From Nonomuraea aurantiaca (lineage in GTDB: Bacteria > Actinomycetota > Actinomycetes > Streptosporangiales > Streptosporangiaceae), in the NCBI RefSeq assembly GCF_020215705.1, contig NZ_JAIWNB010000026.1, positions 62,001 through 126,000 of the forward strand: a DNA stretch of 64,000 nt, written 5' to 3'. Below the pieces are notes generated by a model. That model did no database searches. It saw only the letters and a program-made list of their open reading frames with translations, and was not told where the DNA came from. A program made the translations under genes and the position numbers. This document shows, piece by piece, positions 1 through 7,450 of this stretch; position 1 is the stretch's first letter; every line of letters starts with the position of its first letter.

Positions 1-39
1 AACAACAACGGCGGTGGCAACCGTCGTCGCGTCGGCTAG
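1..39 (+). CDS. 3' end of a gene running in from the left edge (Asn/Gly/Arg-rich tail)
   Basis: The first 12 codons read NNNGGGNRRRVG followed by TAG. A strong hairpin terminator follows about 30 bases later, so this is the true end of a transcribed gene. Gly/Asn/Arg-rich C-terminal tails are common on actinobacterial DEAD-box RNA helicases and RNA-binding proteins, but too little is visible to name a product. Confidence 0.6.
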   Translation, partial: NNNGGGNRRRVG

Positions 40-69
40 ACCCCTGGCAGACGCAGGCACCTGACAGAC

Positions 70-112
70 GCAGGCGCGCACCGCATCCCGCGGTGCGCGC
101 CTGCGCCGTTTT
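70..112 (+). terminator. Rho-independent terminator
   Basis: A perfect 15-bp stem (arms 70-84 and 90-104, loop ATCCC) is followed by GCCGTTTT. It ends transcription of the gene that stops at 39 and insulates the hydrolase gene that follows. Confidence 0.85.
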
Positions 113-160
113 GCACCAGCGTAGTGAGTATGCCGGTGTCGAGGCGCTGACCTCTGGGTA

Positions 161-1069
161 TTGTTGCCTCACGTGAGTACGCCGCGCTTCCTCGACCTGC
201 CTCCTGGCGTTGCACCACAAAAGATAGAAACGTCCCAGGGCACTTTCGCCGCCCTTGAGGCGCTTCCGGTCAGTGGTGTGGTGGAGCGCTGGCCCGCGCT
301 CCTGGTCCCCGGGCTGACCGGCAGCAAGGAAGACTTCATCGCGATCCTGCAGACCCTGGCCCAGTCGGGCCGCCGGGTGGTGGCCGTCGACCTGCGCGGG
401 CAGTATGAGACGCCCGGCCCCGACGACCCCGCCGCCTACTCCTTCGCCGCGCTCGGCGCCGACGTCGACCTGCTGGCCCAGACGCTCAGCGGCGGCGACG
501 GCGAGCCGATGCATCTGGTCGGGCACTCCTTCGGCGGCCTGGTCGCGCGCGAGGCGGTCATCGACGGCCGGACGAAGTTCGCCTCGTTCACGCTGATGAG
601 CTCGGGGCCGTCCGGCATCGTGGGCGAGCGGGCGCGCAGCGGCAAGACGATCATGAAGGAGCTCCCCCTCCTGGGGCTCGAACACCTCTGGTCCACCAGG
701 TTCGAGCCCGAGGCGCTGGCCAACGGCGTGCCCGACGAGATCATCGCCTTTCTGCGCAAACGCCTGCTCGCCAACTCCCCCACCGCCCTGTCACGCATGG
801 CCGAGCAGGTGCTGGGCGCGCCTGACCGTACCGACGAGCTCAGGCAGATCGAGGTGCCCACCCTCGTCCTCTACGGCGAGCGCGACGACGGCTGGCCGGC
901 CGAGCTGCAGTCGGAGATGGCGGCCCGGCTGGAGGCGGAGTGCGTGGTGCTGCCCGGCGCGGCCCACTCGCCGGCCGTGGAGGCTCCGGAGACCACGGCC
1001 ACGGCGCTGGTCCGGTTCTGGAACGCCGCCGAGCACCAGCAATTGGACATTCGATCCAATGGCCTGTAA
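161..1069 (+). CDS. alpha/beta-fold hydrolase
   Basis: A 302-aa serine hydrolase of unknown substrate. Visible features are the oxyanion-hole segment PGLTGSKEDF, the nucleophile elbow GHSFGG, an acid in YGERDDGW and the catalytic His in GAAHSP near the C-terminus, in the correct order for the fold. There is no signal peptide, so it should be cytoplasmic. The TTG at 161 is the longest start; an in-frame GTG at 173 (protein beginning STPRFLDLPP) is equally plausible because no clear ribosome-binding site favours either. The downstream DUF2236 gene starts 13 bases after the stop, so the two are probably co-transcribed. Confidence 0.85.
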   Translation: MLPHVSTPRFLDLPPGVAPQKIETSQGTFAALEALPVSGVVERWPALLVPGLTGSKEDFIAILQTLAQSGRRVVAVDLRGQYETPGPDDPAAYSFAALGADVDLLAQTLSGGDGEPMHLVGHSFGGLVAREAVIDGRTKFASFTLMSSGPSGIVGERARSGKTIMKELPLLGLEHLWSTRFEPEALANGVPDEIIAFLRKRLLANSPTALSRMAEQVLGAPDRTDELRQIEVPTLVLYGERDDGWPAELQSEMAARLEAECVVLPGAAHSPAVEAPETTATALVRFWNAAEHQQLDIRSNGL

Positions 1070-1082
1070 CCATGTACTTACT

Positions 1083-1994
1083 ATGACGAGCATCGAAGAG
1101 ATCGTCGTCCAGCCGCCGCACAGCGTGACCTGGCTGGTGCACCTCGACCGCGCCATGTGGGTCGGCGGCGTGCGCGGCCTGATGCTCCAGGCGCTGCATC
1201 CCCTCGCGATGCGCGGCGTCTGGCAGAACTCCAATTTCCAGGAGGACCCGTTCGGCCGCCTGCGGCGCACCGCCGACTTCGTGGGCCGCACGACGTTCGG
1301 CAGTCCGGCCGAGGCCGACGAGATCGGCCGGCGGGTGCGCGGCATCCACCGGAGCCTGCGCATCAGCGACCCCGACACCGGCCGGACACACCGGGTGGAC
1401 GACCCCGAACTGCTGCTCTGGGTGCACTGCGCGGAGGTCTCGTCCTACCTGGAGGTGGCCAGGCGCGGCGGGCTGGGGCTCACCGAGCGCCAGGCCGACG
1501 CCTACCTGCGGGAACAGCGGAAGAGCGCCTCCTACGTCGGCCTGCACCCCGAGGACGTACCCGGCTCGTGCGCGGAGATGGACGCCTACTTCAAGCGGGT
1601 ACGTCCCGCGCTGCGCGTCACCGAGGAGGCCGCCGCGACCGTGCGGTTCCTGCTGTGGCCGAGGCTGCCGCAGGAGTTGCGGGCGCTCACGCCGGGCAAA
1701 CCCGCCTATTTCCCGTTCGGCGCGCTGTGCTACTACTCGCTGCCGGAGTGGGCCAGGCGGATGTACGGCGTGCTGCCGGCGGTGCCGCGGGCCACGGTGA
1801 CGGCCGGGCTGAGAGCCTTCCGGCTGGCCATGAACTCCTTGCCCGAGCCGCTGCACGACCACGCGTTCATGCCGGCGACCAGGGACATGCTGCGGGCCGC
1901 CCGCGAGCGGCTCGCCGCCGCGGGTTACGACACCGGCAAGGGGCTCAGGGGCCTGACCGATCCACGCCGCCACCCGAAGGCGCTGGCCGCCTGA
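1083..1994 (+). CDS. DUF2236 / MpaB-type oxygenase family protein
   Basis: A 303-aa protein with the family signature near its N-terminus: ALHPLAMRGVWQNS, then DPFGRLRRTADFV. DUF2236 is the family of the fungal MpaB oxygenase and is related to bacterial latex-clearing protein, where the conserved His/Arg residues bind haem. The ATG at 1083 is used because the earlier in-frame ATG at 1059 lies inside the preceding hydrolase gene. Its last 50 bases overlap the end of pqqE on the opposite strand, a convergent overlap. Substrate unknown. Confidence 0.8.
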   Translation: MTSIEEIVVQPPHSVTWLVHLDRAMWVGGVRGLMLQALHPLAMRGVWQNSNFQEDPFGRLRRTADFVGRTTFGSPAEADEIGRRVRGIHRSLRISDPDTGRTHRVDDPELLLWVHCAEVSSYLEVARRGGLGLTERQADAYLREQRKSASYVGLHPEDVPGSCAEMDAYFKRVRPALRVTEEAAATVRFLLWPRLPQELRALTPGKPAYFPFGALCYYSLPEWARRMYGVLPAVPRATVTAGLRAFRLAMNSLPEPLHDHAFMPATRDMLRAARERLAAAGYDTGKGLRGLTDPRRHPKALAA

Positions 1995-3066
1995 CGGTCT
2001 CCGTGTCGCCGCCGACTGTCGGCGCCGGTCGTCTGAAGGTCCATGTGCCGCCGCCCGCCAGCTCGTCGAGGAGATGGTGGTCGGGTGACAGGCGGCAGGC
2101 CGGGTCGGTGCGGCTCGCCTCGCCGGTGAGCGCGTACGCCTGGCAGCGGCAGCCGCCGAAGTCGAGCTCCTTGCGCGGGCAGCTCACGCAGGGCTCGCGC
2201 ATCCAGCCGGTGCCCCGGTAGGCGTTGAAGGCGGGCGAATGCTCCCAGATCCAGCCGATGGAGTGGTCACGGACGTTCGGCAGCTCCAGGGGCAGGGCGT
2301 AGGCCGCCGGGCAGGGCAGCACCCGGCCGTCGGGCGCGACGGTGATCGAGATCGCGCCCCAGCCGCCCATGCACGGTTTCGGCACGCCGTCGAAGTAATC
2401 GGGGATCACCCAGATCAGCTCAACATCCGTTTTTTCCCGATATTTCGTGACTATGGCCTCGGCGCGGGCGAGCTGCTCCCTGGTGGGCAGCAGCGCGGTC
2501 CTGTTGAGCAGCCCCCACCCGTAGAACTGGGTGTTGGCCAGCTCGATGCGCTCCACGCCCCACGCCAGCCCGAGCTCGATGATCTCGCCGACAGCGTCGA
2601 GATTCTCCCGGTGCAGCACCACATTGAGCCCGAACGGCAGCCCGCTCGCCGCCACGGCGTCGGCGGCCCGCTCCTTCCACGCGAACGAGGCGACGCCGGC
2701 GATCCGGTCCGACTCCGCGCTCGTCGCCGACTGGACCGAGAGCTGCACGCTGCGCAGTCCCGCCGCGGCGAGTTCGCCGAGCCGTCGTTCCGTGAGCCCG
2801 ACGCCGCTGGTGACGAGCTGGGTGTAGACGCCCTCCCCCGCGGCCGCCGCCACGATCGCCGCCAGATCCGGCCTGAGCAGCGGCTCGCCACCGGACAGGT
2901 GGGCGTGCACCACGCCGAGCGCCGCTGACTCGGCGAACACCCGCTGCCACTCGCCGGTGCTCAGCTCGCTCGATCTGGCCGCCAGCTCGGTCGGGTTGGA
3001 GCAGTACGGGCAGCGCAGCGGGCACGCGTGCGTGAGCTCGGCCAGCATGGCCCAAGGAGCGCTCAT
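1945..3066 (-). CDS. pqqE: PqqE, radical SAM peptide cyclase of PQQ biosynthesis
   Basis: PqqE makes the carbon-carbon bond between the Glu and Tyr side chains of PqqA, the first committed step to pyrroloquinoline quinone. This 373-aa copy has the radical SAM CxxxCxxC motif at C15, C19 and C22 (HACPLRCPYC). A SPASM-type cysteine-rich C-terminal part (CPAAYALP, PCVSCPRKEL, GGCRC) would hold the auxiliary iron-sulfur clusters. The ATG overlaps the pqqD stop as ATGA, so the start is set by coupling. The C-terminal tail carries two near copies of RRPAP and overlaps the DUF2236 gene by 50 bases. Confidence 0.95.
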   Translation of the reverse strand: MSAPWAMLAELTHACPLRCPYCSNPTELAARSSELSTGEWQRVFAESAALGVVHAHLSGGEPLLRPDLAAIVAAAAGEGVYTQLVTSGVGLTERRLGELAAAGLRSVQLSVQSATSAESDRIAGVASFAWKERAADAVAASGLPFGLNVVLHRENLDAVGEIIELGLAWGVERIELANTQFYGWGLLNRTALLPTREQLARAEAIVTKYREKTDVELIWVIPDYFDGVPKPCMGGWGAISITVAPDGRVLPCPAAYALPLELPNVRDHSIGWIWEHSPAFNAYRGTGWMREPCVSCPRKELDFGGCRCQAYALTGEASRTDPACRLSPDHHLLDELAGGGTWTFRRPAPTVGGDTETVRRPAPSGGGVDRSGP

Positions 3067-3383
3067 CGCACCCACCCTTCCGCGCGCACCCGGTCGAGGA
3101 ACTCCACCACGTCGTCCGCCACGCCCTCGGGAAGCTCGGCGACGATGTCGGCCACGGTCCGCCGGCCGTCGCAGAGGCCGACGATGGCCGCCGCCTCCTC
3201 GTTCAGCACGACGATCCGCTCGGGCACGATCAGCAGGTCGGCCTGCCGTACCGGATCGTGGCGGAGCATGGCCGCGCGGGACAGCACCGGGCGCCAGGTG
3301 GCCGCCGCCGTCGGGCCGGTCGTCGGCGCTGTTGCCGGCTCCGCCGCCGGCCCAGTCGTCTGGCCGGTTGTCGGCTCGGTCAT
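3063..3383 (-). CDS. pqqD: PqqD, PqqA-binding chaperone
   Basis: PqqD binds the PqqA peptide and presents it to PqqE. The family core occupies residues 30-106 (WRPVLSRAAMLRHDPVRQ, then LLIVPERIVVLNEEAAAIV and a winged-helix-like end). The first 28 residues form a low-complexity Thr/Pro/Gly/Ala stretch (MTEPTTGQTTGPAAE...) not typical of the about 90-residue family. The ATG overlaps the pqqC stop as ATGA, which supports this start and therefore the extension, but a later start cannot be excluded. The stop overlaps the pqqE start. Confidence 0.93.
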   Translation of the reverse strand: MTEPTTGQTTGPAAEPATAPTTGPTAAATWRPVLSRAAMLRHDPVRQADLLIVPERIVVLNEEAAAIVGLCDGRRTVADIVAELPEGVADDVVEFLDRVRAEGWVR

Positions 3384-4051
3384 CGGTAGGCCCCGTCCAC
3401 CGCGTCGAGCAGCGCCCACAGCACGTCGCACTTGTAGCCGAGCGCCGCAATGGCCCTCTCCTGGTCCGTACGGGTCCTCGCCCACTCCAAGACCAGGGCC
3501 AGTGCTTCGCCGCTGTCCTGGCGGCCCTGAGAGACGCGTACGCGGAAGTATCGCAGCCCCTCGGGGTCGATCCAGGGGTAGTGCCGCTCGAAGGCGGCGA
3601 TCCGGGTGCGCATCAGGTCCGGCGCGAACAGCTCCGTCAACGAGGCGGCCACGGCTTCGAGCGCGGAGCCGTGGCGGCACAGGTTCACGTAGCCGTCGAC
3701 GGCCAGCCGTACGCCCGGCAGCACGCCCTCGCCCGACAGCAGCAGGGCCCGGTCCAGCCCGGCCGCCTCGCCGAGCCGCAGCCACCGCTCGATGCCGCCC
3801 TCGCCCGGCGCGGTGCCGTCGTGGTCCTGGATGCGGCGCAGCCACGTCCTGCGCAGCTCGGGCGTGGCCAGCTTGGCGAGGATGAACGCGTCCTTGATCG
3901 GGATGTGCCGCTGGTAGTGGAAGCGGTTGAGTATCCAGCCCCGCAGCTCGTCACGGGTCAGCTCGCCGGCGTGCATGCGCTGGTTGAAGGGGTGCAGGTG
4001 GTGGTAGCGCTTCTCCGGTACGGCACGCAGCTCGGCCTCGAAGCCGTTCAC
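3380..4051 (-). CDS. pqqC: PqqC, pyrroloquinoline-quinone synthase
   Basis: PqqC is the cofactor-free oxidase that closes the last ring of PQQ, using O2. The 223-aa protein shows the family landmarks RYHHLHPFNQRMHAGEL, WILNRFHYQRHIPIKDA and RIQDHDG. It starts at GTG 4051, whose last bases overlap the pqqB stop (GTGA), and its stop overlaps the pqqD start (ATGA). Length agrees with the 220-250 aa family range. Confidence 0.95.
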   Translation of the reverse strand: MNGFEAELRAVPEKRYHHLHPFNQRMHAGELTRDELRGWILNRFHYQRHIPIKDAFILAKLATPELRRTWLRRIQDHDGTAPGEGGIERWLRLGEAAGLDRALLLSGEGVLPGVRLAVDGYVNLCRHGSALEAVAASLTELFAPDLMRTRIAAFERHYPWIDPEGLRYFRVRVSQGRQDSGEALALVLEWARTRTDQERAIAALGYKCDVLWALLDAVDGAYR

Positions 4052-4848
4052 AGGTCGATCACCATCCCGTCGGCGGCCACCTCGATCCCCAGCTCGGCGA
4101 GCACCTTGTGCTGCTCGGCCGCCGGGTCCACGAGGGGGTTGGTGTTGTTGAGGTGGGTGTACAGGCGACGACCCGGTAACCGGGACAGGCGCTCCATGGT
4201 CGCCTCTATCGGGAGGTGGCCCATCTGGGTGGCGGTCTTCGCCGAGATCCCGCTGCGGCGGGGCTCCTCGTCGTCCCAGAACGTGCCGTCGATGATCACG
4301 CACTCGGCCTCGTCCAGCGCTTCTGGCCACACGCCCATGGCGGGCGCGTACACCACGGCTCCCCCCATGAGGCGCAGGGCCGACACCCAGTCCGGAGCCT
4401 CCGGGGAGTCGGCGTACCGGGGTCGCTTCGCCGATATCGGGATGAGGTCGGCGCCGGCCCAGGAGATCCGCACGTACGGGCGGAGGATGTCGGCGACGGG
4501 CTGTAGCGCCTGCCGCACCACCGGGGTGCAGCGGACCTCCAGCTCGTCGGCCTCCCTGAGCCTGAGCAGGCCGATCGTGTGGTCGAGCTCGGCGTCGGTG
4601 AGGATCACGCCCTTCAGCGGCGACTCGCGCGGCCCGGGCCCCGGCCGCAGCCACGCGCAGGCCTCGATCTGCTCGGCGATGTCGGGCGTGGCGTTGACGA
4701 CGTAACACCCGTCGTCCAGTTGTACGGCCAAACTGGCGTGGCTTCTGCGGCGGCCGGGATGAGCGCGTGCCCCGGAGCAGCCAGGGCACGCGCAGTTCCA
4801 CTGGGGCACGCCGCCACCGGCCGCGGTGCCGAGCACCTGCAGTCGCAT
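4048..4848 (-). CDS. pqqB: PqqB, metallo-beta-lactamase-fold PQQ biosynthesis protein
   Basis: A 266-aa PqqB. The N-terminal GTAAGGGVPQWNCACPGC segment is diagnostic, with the cysteines expected for the structural zinc site. LTDAELDHTIGLLRLRE corresponds to the altered metal motif of the family, and THLNNTNPLVD lies near the C-terminus. PqqB has been proposed to hydroxylate the Glu-Tyr-derived intermediate during PQQ maturation. It begins 12 bases after the pqqA stop and overlaps pqqC. Confidence 0.94.
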   Translation of the reverse strand: MRLQVLGTAAGGGVPQWNCACPGCSGARAHPGRRRSHASLAVQLDDGCYVVNATPDIAEQIEACAWLRPGPGPRESPLKGVILTDAELDHTIGLLRLREADELEVRCTPVVRQALQPVADILRPYVRISWAGADLIPISAKRPRYADSPEAPDWVSALRLMGGAVVYAPAMGVWPEALDEAECVIIDGTFWDDEEPRRSGISAKTATQMGHLPIEATMERLSRLPGRRLYTHLNNTNPLVDPAAEQHKVLAELGIEVAADGMVIDL

Positions 4849-4860
4849 GGCGGGGCCCGG

Positions 4861-5016
4861 TTACCTGGTGGCCAGGAAGTACGCGGTCATCTCCATCGAC
4901 GCCTCGACGACCTGGTAGTCGGGCTTGTGCCAGGTCATCTCCTCGCCGCGAGCCCTGACCTTCTTCTCATGGATCCTGGGTGGTCGCGTCTTGCCCTGTT
5001 CCTTCGGCTGGGACAT
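4861..5016 (-). CDS. pqqA: PqqA, PQQ precursor peptide with extended N-terminus
   Basis: The 51-aa peptide ends with the recognisable precursor core WHKPDYQVVEASMEMTAY. The Glu and Tyr that become PQQ are E42 and Y46 (E-M-T-A-Y), leaving only five residues after the Tyr. The start at 5016 (MSQPKEQGK) has a Shine-Dalgarno-like GGAAGGCAGG a few bases upstream. The internal ATG before TWHKP would give a 25-aa peptide, but its AGGAG directly abuts the ATG, which is too close. This leaves a basic 26-residue leader before the classical core. First gene of the operon. Confidence 0.9.
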   Translation of the reverse strand: MSQPKEQGKTRPPRIHEKKVRARGEEMTWHKPDYQVVEASMEMTAYFLATR

Positions 5017-5047
5017 GCGCACCTGCCTTCCATAGGGGTTACACCCG

Positions 5048-5076
5048 ATATGACCGCTCTGGAAGCTTGGCGTCAA
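5048..5076 (-). promoter_or_regulatory. predicted promoter of the pqqABCDE operon
   Basis: On the minus strand a TTGACG -35 box (5076-5071) and a TCATAT -10 box (5053-5048) are separated by exactly 17 bases, close to the housekeeping sigma consensus. The predicted start site is about 25 bases before pqqA and beyond the end of the upstream MFS gene, so the operon has its own promoter. Confidence 0.65.
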
Positions 5077-5124
5077 TGGTTGAGATCGGAGCTATGTCTT
5101 GGGATTTCTCACCATTGCTGGTTT

Positions 5125-6291
5125 TTAGCTCTTTTGGCGAGATTCTTCATCCGATGTCTCGACGGGGATGATAAATCCGGCGAGCAGGATGAGCGTCGAG
5201 GCCGCGACCATGACCCAGCCGCTGGGGGCCATGGTCTCGGGGGCGTACAGCACGCCCGTGATCGAGGCGGCGGTGGCGGCTCCGATGTACCGCGCGGCCT
5301 GGAAGAGGCCCACGGCCAGGCCGGTCTCATTCCGGTCGGCGTGCACGAACACCAGCGAGTTCAGGCCGAACTGGCTGAACGCGGACGCCAGGCCGATCAG
5401 CGACGTGGTCACCAGCACCACCCCGACGGGCCCGACGAAGAACATGACGCACGAGCCCGCCAGCAGCGGTCCCGAGCTCACCAGCAGTACGGCCCGCATC
5501 CCCACGCGCGCGGCCAGCGCCACCGCCACCGGCGTCATGAGGACCGCCGACACGGCCATGGGCAGGACCAGCAGCCCCGCGAGGTGCGGCGGCAGCCCGG
5601 CCGAACGCTGCGCCCAGAGCGGCACCATGAGGAACGCCAGGTAGAACACCACGTTGACCATCGCGAACACGCCGTAGGTGGCCAGCAGCGCCGGCTTCGG
5701 TCTGGGCAGCCACGCCTGCCGCCGCCGTACGGGGGCCACCTTGGGCAGCCAGCGCAGCGCCGGTACGAGCGCCACCGCCGCGAGCGGGACGTTGACCAGG
5801 AAGATCGCCCGCCAGCCCCACAGGCTGACCAGGAACCCCGCCAGCACCGGCCCGGCGGCGGCGCTGGCCGTCAGCACCATCGAGATCAGCGCGATGACGC
5901 GGGGCGCCGGCCGCCCCTTCTCCGCCGTGGCCGTGATGATCGCCATCCCGGCCGGGAGCGTCGCGCAACTCCCGAACGCCTGCAGCAGCCGGGCCACCAC
6001 CAGGACGGGATAGGAGGGGGCCAAGGCGGCGAGGGCGCCGGTCAGGCCCACCATGACCAGCCCGCCGCAGAACACCCGCCGGGGACCGAACCGGTCGGCC
6101 AGCGCGCCCATCAGGGGCGGCACGGCGACGGCGGTCAGGTAGAAGCCCGCGGCCAGCCAGGTGACGGCGACGACGCCGACGCGGAACTCCGTCTCGATGC
6201 GGGCCAGGGCTATGGCGATCATGGAGGAGTTCAGCGGGTTGAACAGGGCACCGAGCGCCACCGCCACCGGCAAACGCCCCACGCGACCCAC
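5125..6291 (-). CDS. MFS transporter (drug:H+ antiporter type)
   Basis: A 388-aa, about 12-helix major facilitator. It shows MFS motif A (GALADRFGPRRV) after the second helix, a repeated hydrophobic pattern through both halves, and the second-half loop RSAGLPPHLAG. The start is uncertain: GTG at 6291 (VGRVGRLPVAV) or 6282; upstream sequence in the frame is not hydrophobic or conserved. It ends about 50 bases before the predicted pqq promoter. Whether it exports PQQ or is unrelated cannot be told from sequence. Confidence 0.85.
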   Translation of the reverse strand: MGRVGRLPVAVALGALFNPLNSSMIAIALARIETEFRVGVVAVTWLAAGFYLTAVAVPPLMGALADRFGPRRVFCGGLVMVGLTGALAALAPSYPVLVVARLLQAFGSCATLPAGMAIITATAEKGRPAPRVIALISMVLTASAAAGPVLAGFLVSLWGWRAIFLVNVPLAAVALVPALRWLPKVAPVRRRQAWLPRPKPALLATYGVFAMVNVVFYLAFLMVPLWAQRSAGLPPHLAGLLVLPMAVSAVLMTPVAVALAARVGMRAVLLVSSGPLLAGSCVMFFVGPVGVVLVTTSLIGLASAFSQFGLNSLVFVHADRNETGLAVGLFQAARYIGAATAASITGVLYAPETMAPSGWVMVAASTLILLAGFIIPVETSDEESRQKS

Positions 6292-6382
6292 AACCCGACC
6301 ATAACCGGATGCCTCACCAAGGTCACCTGACCACCCGGCCGGGGCGCTGTGCGACCACCGACCGACTGCCAGGTTGTCGGCG

Positions 6383-7450
6383 TTATTCGGCCAGGCCGTC
6401 CCAGGGGCGGCGCTCGGGGGCGGCGGCCAGGCCTTCGGGGCAGTGGCGCCGGAAGTCACACCAGCCGCAGACCGGGCCGGGGGTGGGGGCGAACATCGCG
6501 TCCAGCTCGGGCGACACCGCCGGGGGCCCGACGTGCGCCCGCTCCTTGGGGTTACTCGCCTCCCGGACGGCAGGCACGCCCGCGGCCGCCTCACCGCCGT
6601 CCCGGCCGCCCTGACCGGTCGCGCCAGGGCCGCCGCCTCGGGGTGTGCCGAGGGCCGGGCCGCCGGTCGTACCGGATGCCCGGCCGCCCGTCGCTCCAGC
6701 GGAGCGGGCGCGTACGGGCCCCGGCGCGCCCATCACCTCGCGGTAGCGCTCGTCGGCGGTGGCGGCCTCGACCGCGACCTCCTCCGCCCGCCCCAGGTGA
6801 CGGCCGAGGGACTCGTCCGTGTGGCGCCATTCGACGATCTCGCCGGTCGGCAGGTGGTGCAGCTCGACCGAGTGGCACGGCGTGCGCATCATCCTGGAGG
6901 CCGCGATCGCGTAGATGGCCAGCGCGAGCGAGGACCGCGCGTCGTCCTGAGTGAGGGGCCGCCGCCCGGTCTTGTAGTCGACCACGACCAGCTCGTCGCC
7001 CCGCCGGTCGAGCCGGTCGATGCGGCCGGACACGGCGATGACCTTGGTGCGGGTGGCCACCGTACGCTCGACGCCGACCGGCTCATCCGACGGATCCAGT
7101 GTGCCGACATATCCGGACACGAGGTCGCGGGCGCGCCCGAGCCACTGCGCCGACTGGTCGGCGTCCCTGAACCCCTCGGTGATCCACCCGTTGCTCAGCA
7201 GGATGGCCGCCGTCAGCGGCGTCCGCCGCTCATAGGGCTCGCGCCACCAGGCCGCCAGCGCGTTGTGCACGCTGGCTCCGACGCTGTTGTGCGCCCACCC
7301 CGGCCCCTTGGACGGCTGCGGCCGGTCCAGGTAGGTGAACCGGTAGCGGCGGCGGCAGTCGAGCCAGGCGTTCAGCCGCGACGGCGTGCACGAATAGAGC
7401 CGTCGCGGCATCCCTTCCAGCGGCAGCTGGTCATACACCCCGGTCGTCAT
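6383..7450 (-). CDS. RecB-family PD-(D/E)XK exonuclease with Fe-S cluster
   Basis: A 355-aa stand-alone Cas4/AddB/RecB-type nuclease. Visible are GASVHNAL (the motif His), GRIDRLDR, the active-site VVVDYKTGR, and four-cysteine iron-sulfur ligands: C32 (AWLDC) plus the C-terminal CGWCDFRRHC. Such single-domain nucleases act on DNA ends in repair. A Gly/Thr/Arg-rich stretch of about 40 residues (near residues 245-285) is inserted before the last cysteines and looks disordered. The start overlaps the end of the metallo-beta-lactamase-fold gene by 20 bases, so the two form an operon. Confidence 0.9.
   Translation of the reverse strand: MTTGVYDQLPLEGMPRRLYSCTPSRLNAWLDCRRRYRFTYLDRPQPSKGPGWAHNSVGASVHNALAAWWREPYERRTPLTAAILLSNGWITEGFRDADQSAQWLGRARDLVSGYVGTLDPSDEPVGVERTVATRTKVIAVSGRIDRLDRRGDELVVVDYKTGRRPLTQDDARSSLALAIYAIAASRMMRTPCHSVELHHLPTGEIVEWRHTDESLGRHLGRAEEVAVEAATADERYREVMGAPGPVRARSAGATGGRASGTTGGPALGTPRGGGPGATGQGGRDGGEAAAGVPAVREASNPKERAHVGPPAVSPELDAMFAPTPGPVCGWCDFRRHCPEGLAAAPERRPWDGLAE

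Noticed and set aside
4767..4848. Possible extension of pqqB/pqqC as one 473-codon fused frame (3380-4801)
   Set aside because: The open frame upstream of the pqqC GTG is only the shifted shadow of pqqB; the GTGA overlap explains both genes.
5125..6291. PqqF-like protease or dedicated PQQ exporter next to pqqA
   Set aside because: The gene is an ordinary MFS transporter and lies upstream of the separate pqq promoter; nothing ties it specifically to PQQ.
4579..6330. 583-codon plus-strand open frame across pqqB, pqqA and the MFS gene
   Set aside because: It is antisense to well-supported genes, rich in His/Arg/Gln/Gly and typical of shadow frames in high-GC DNA.
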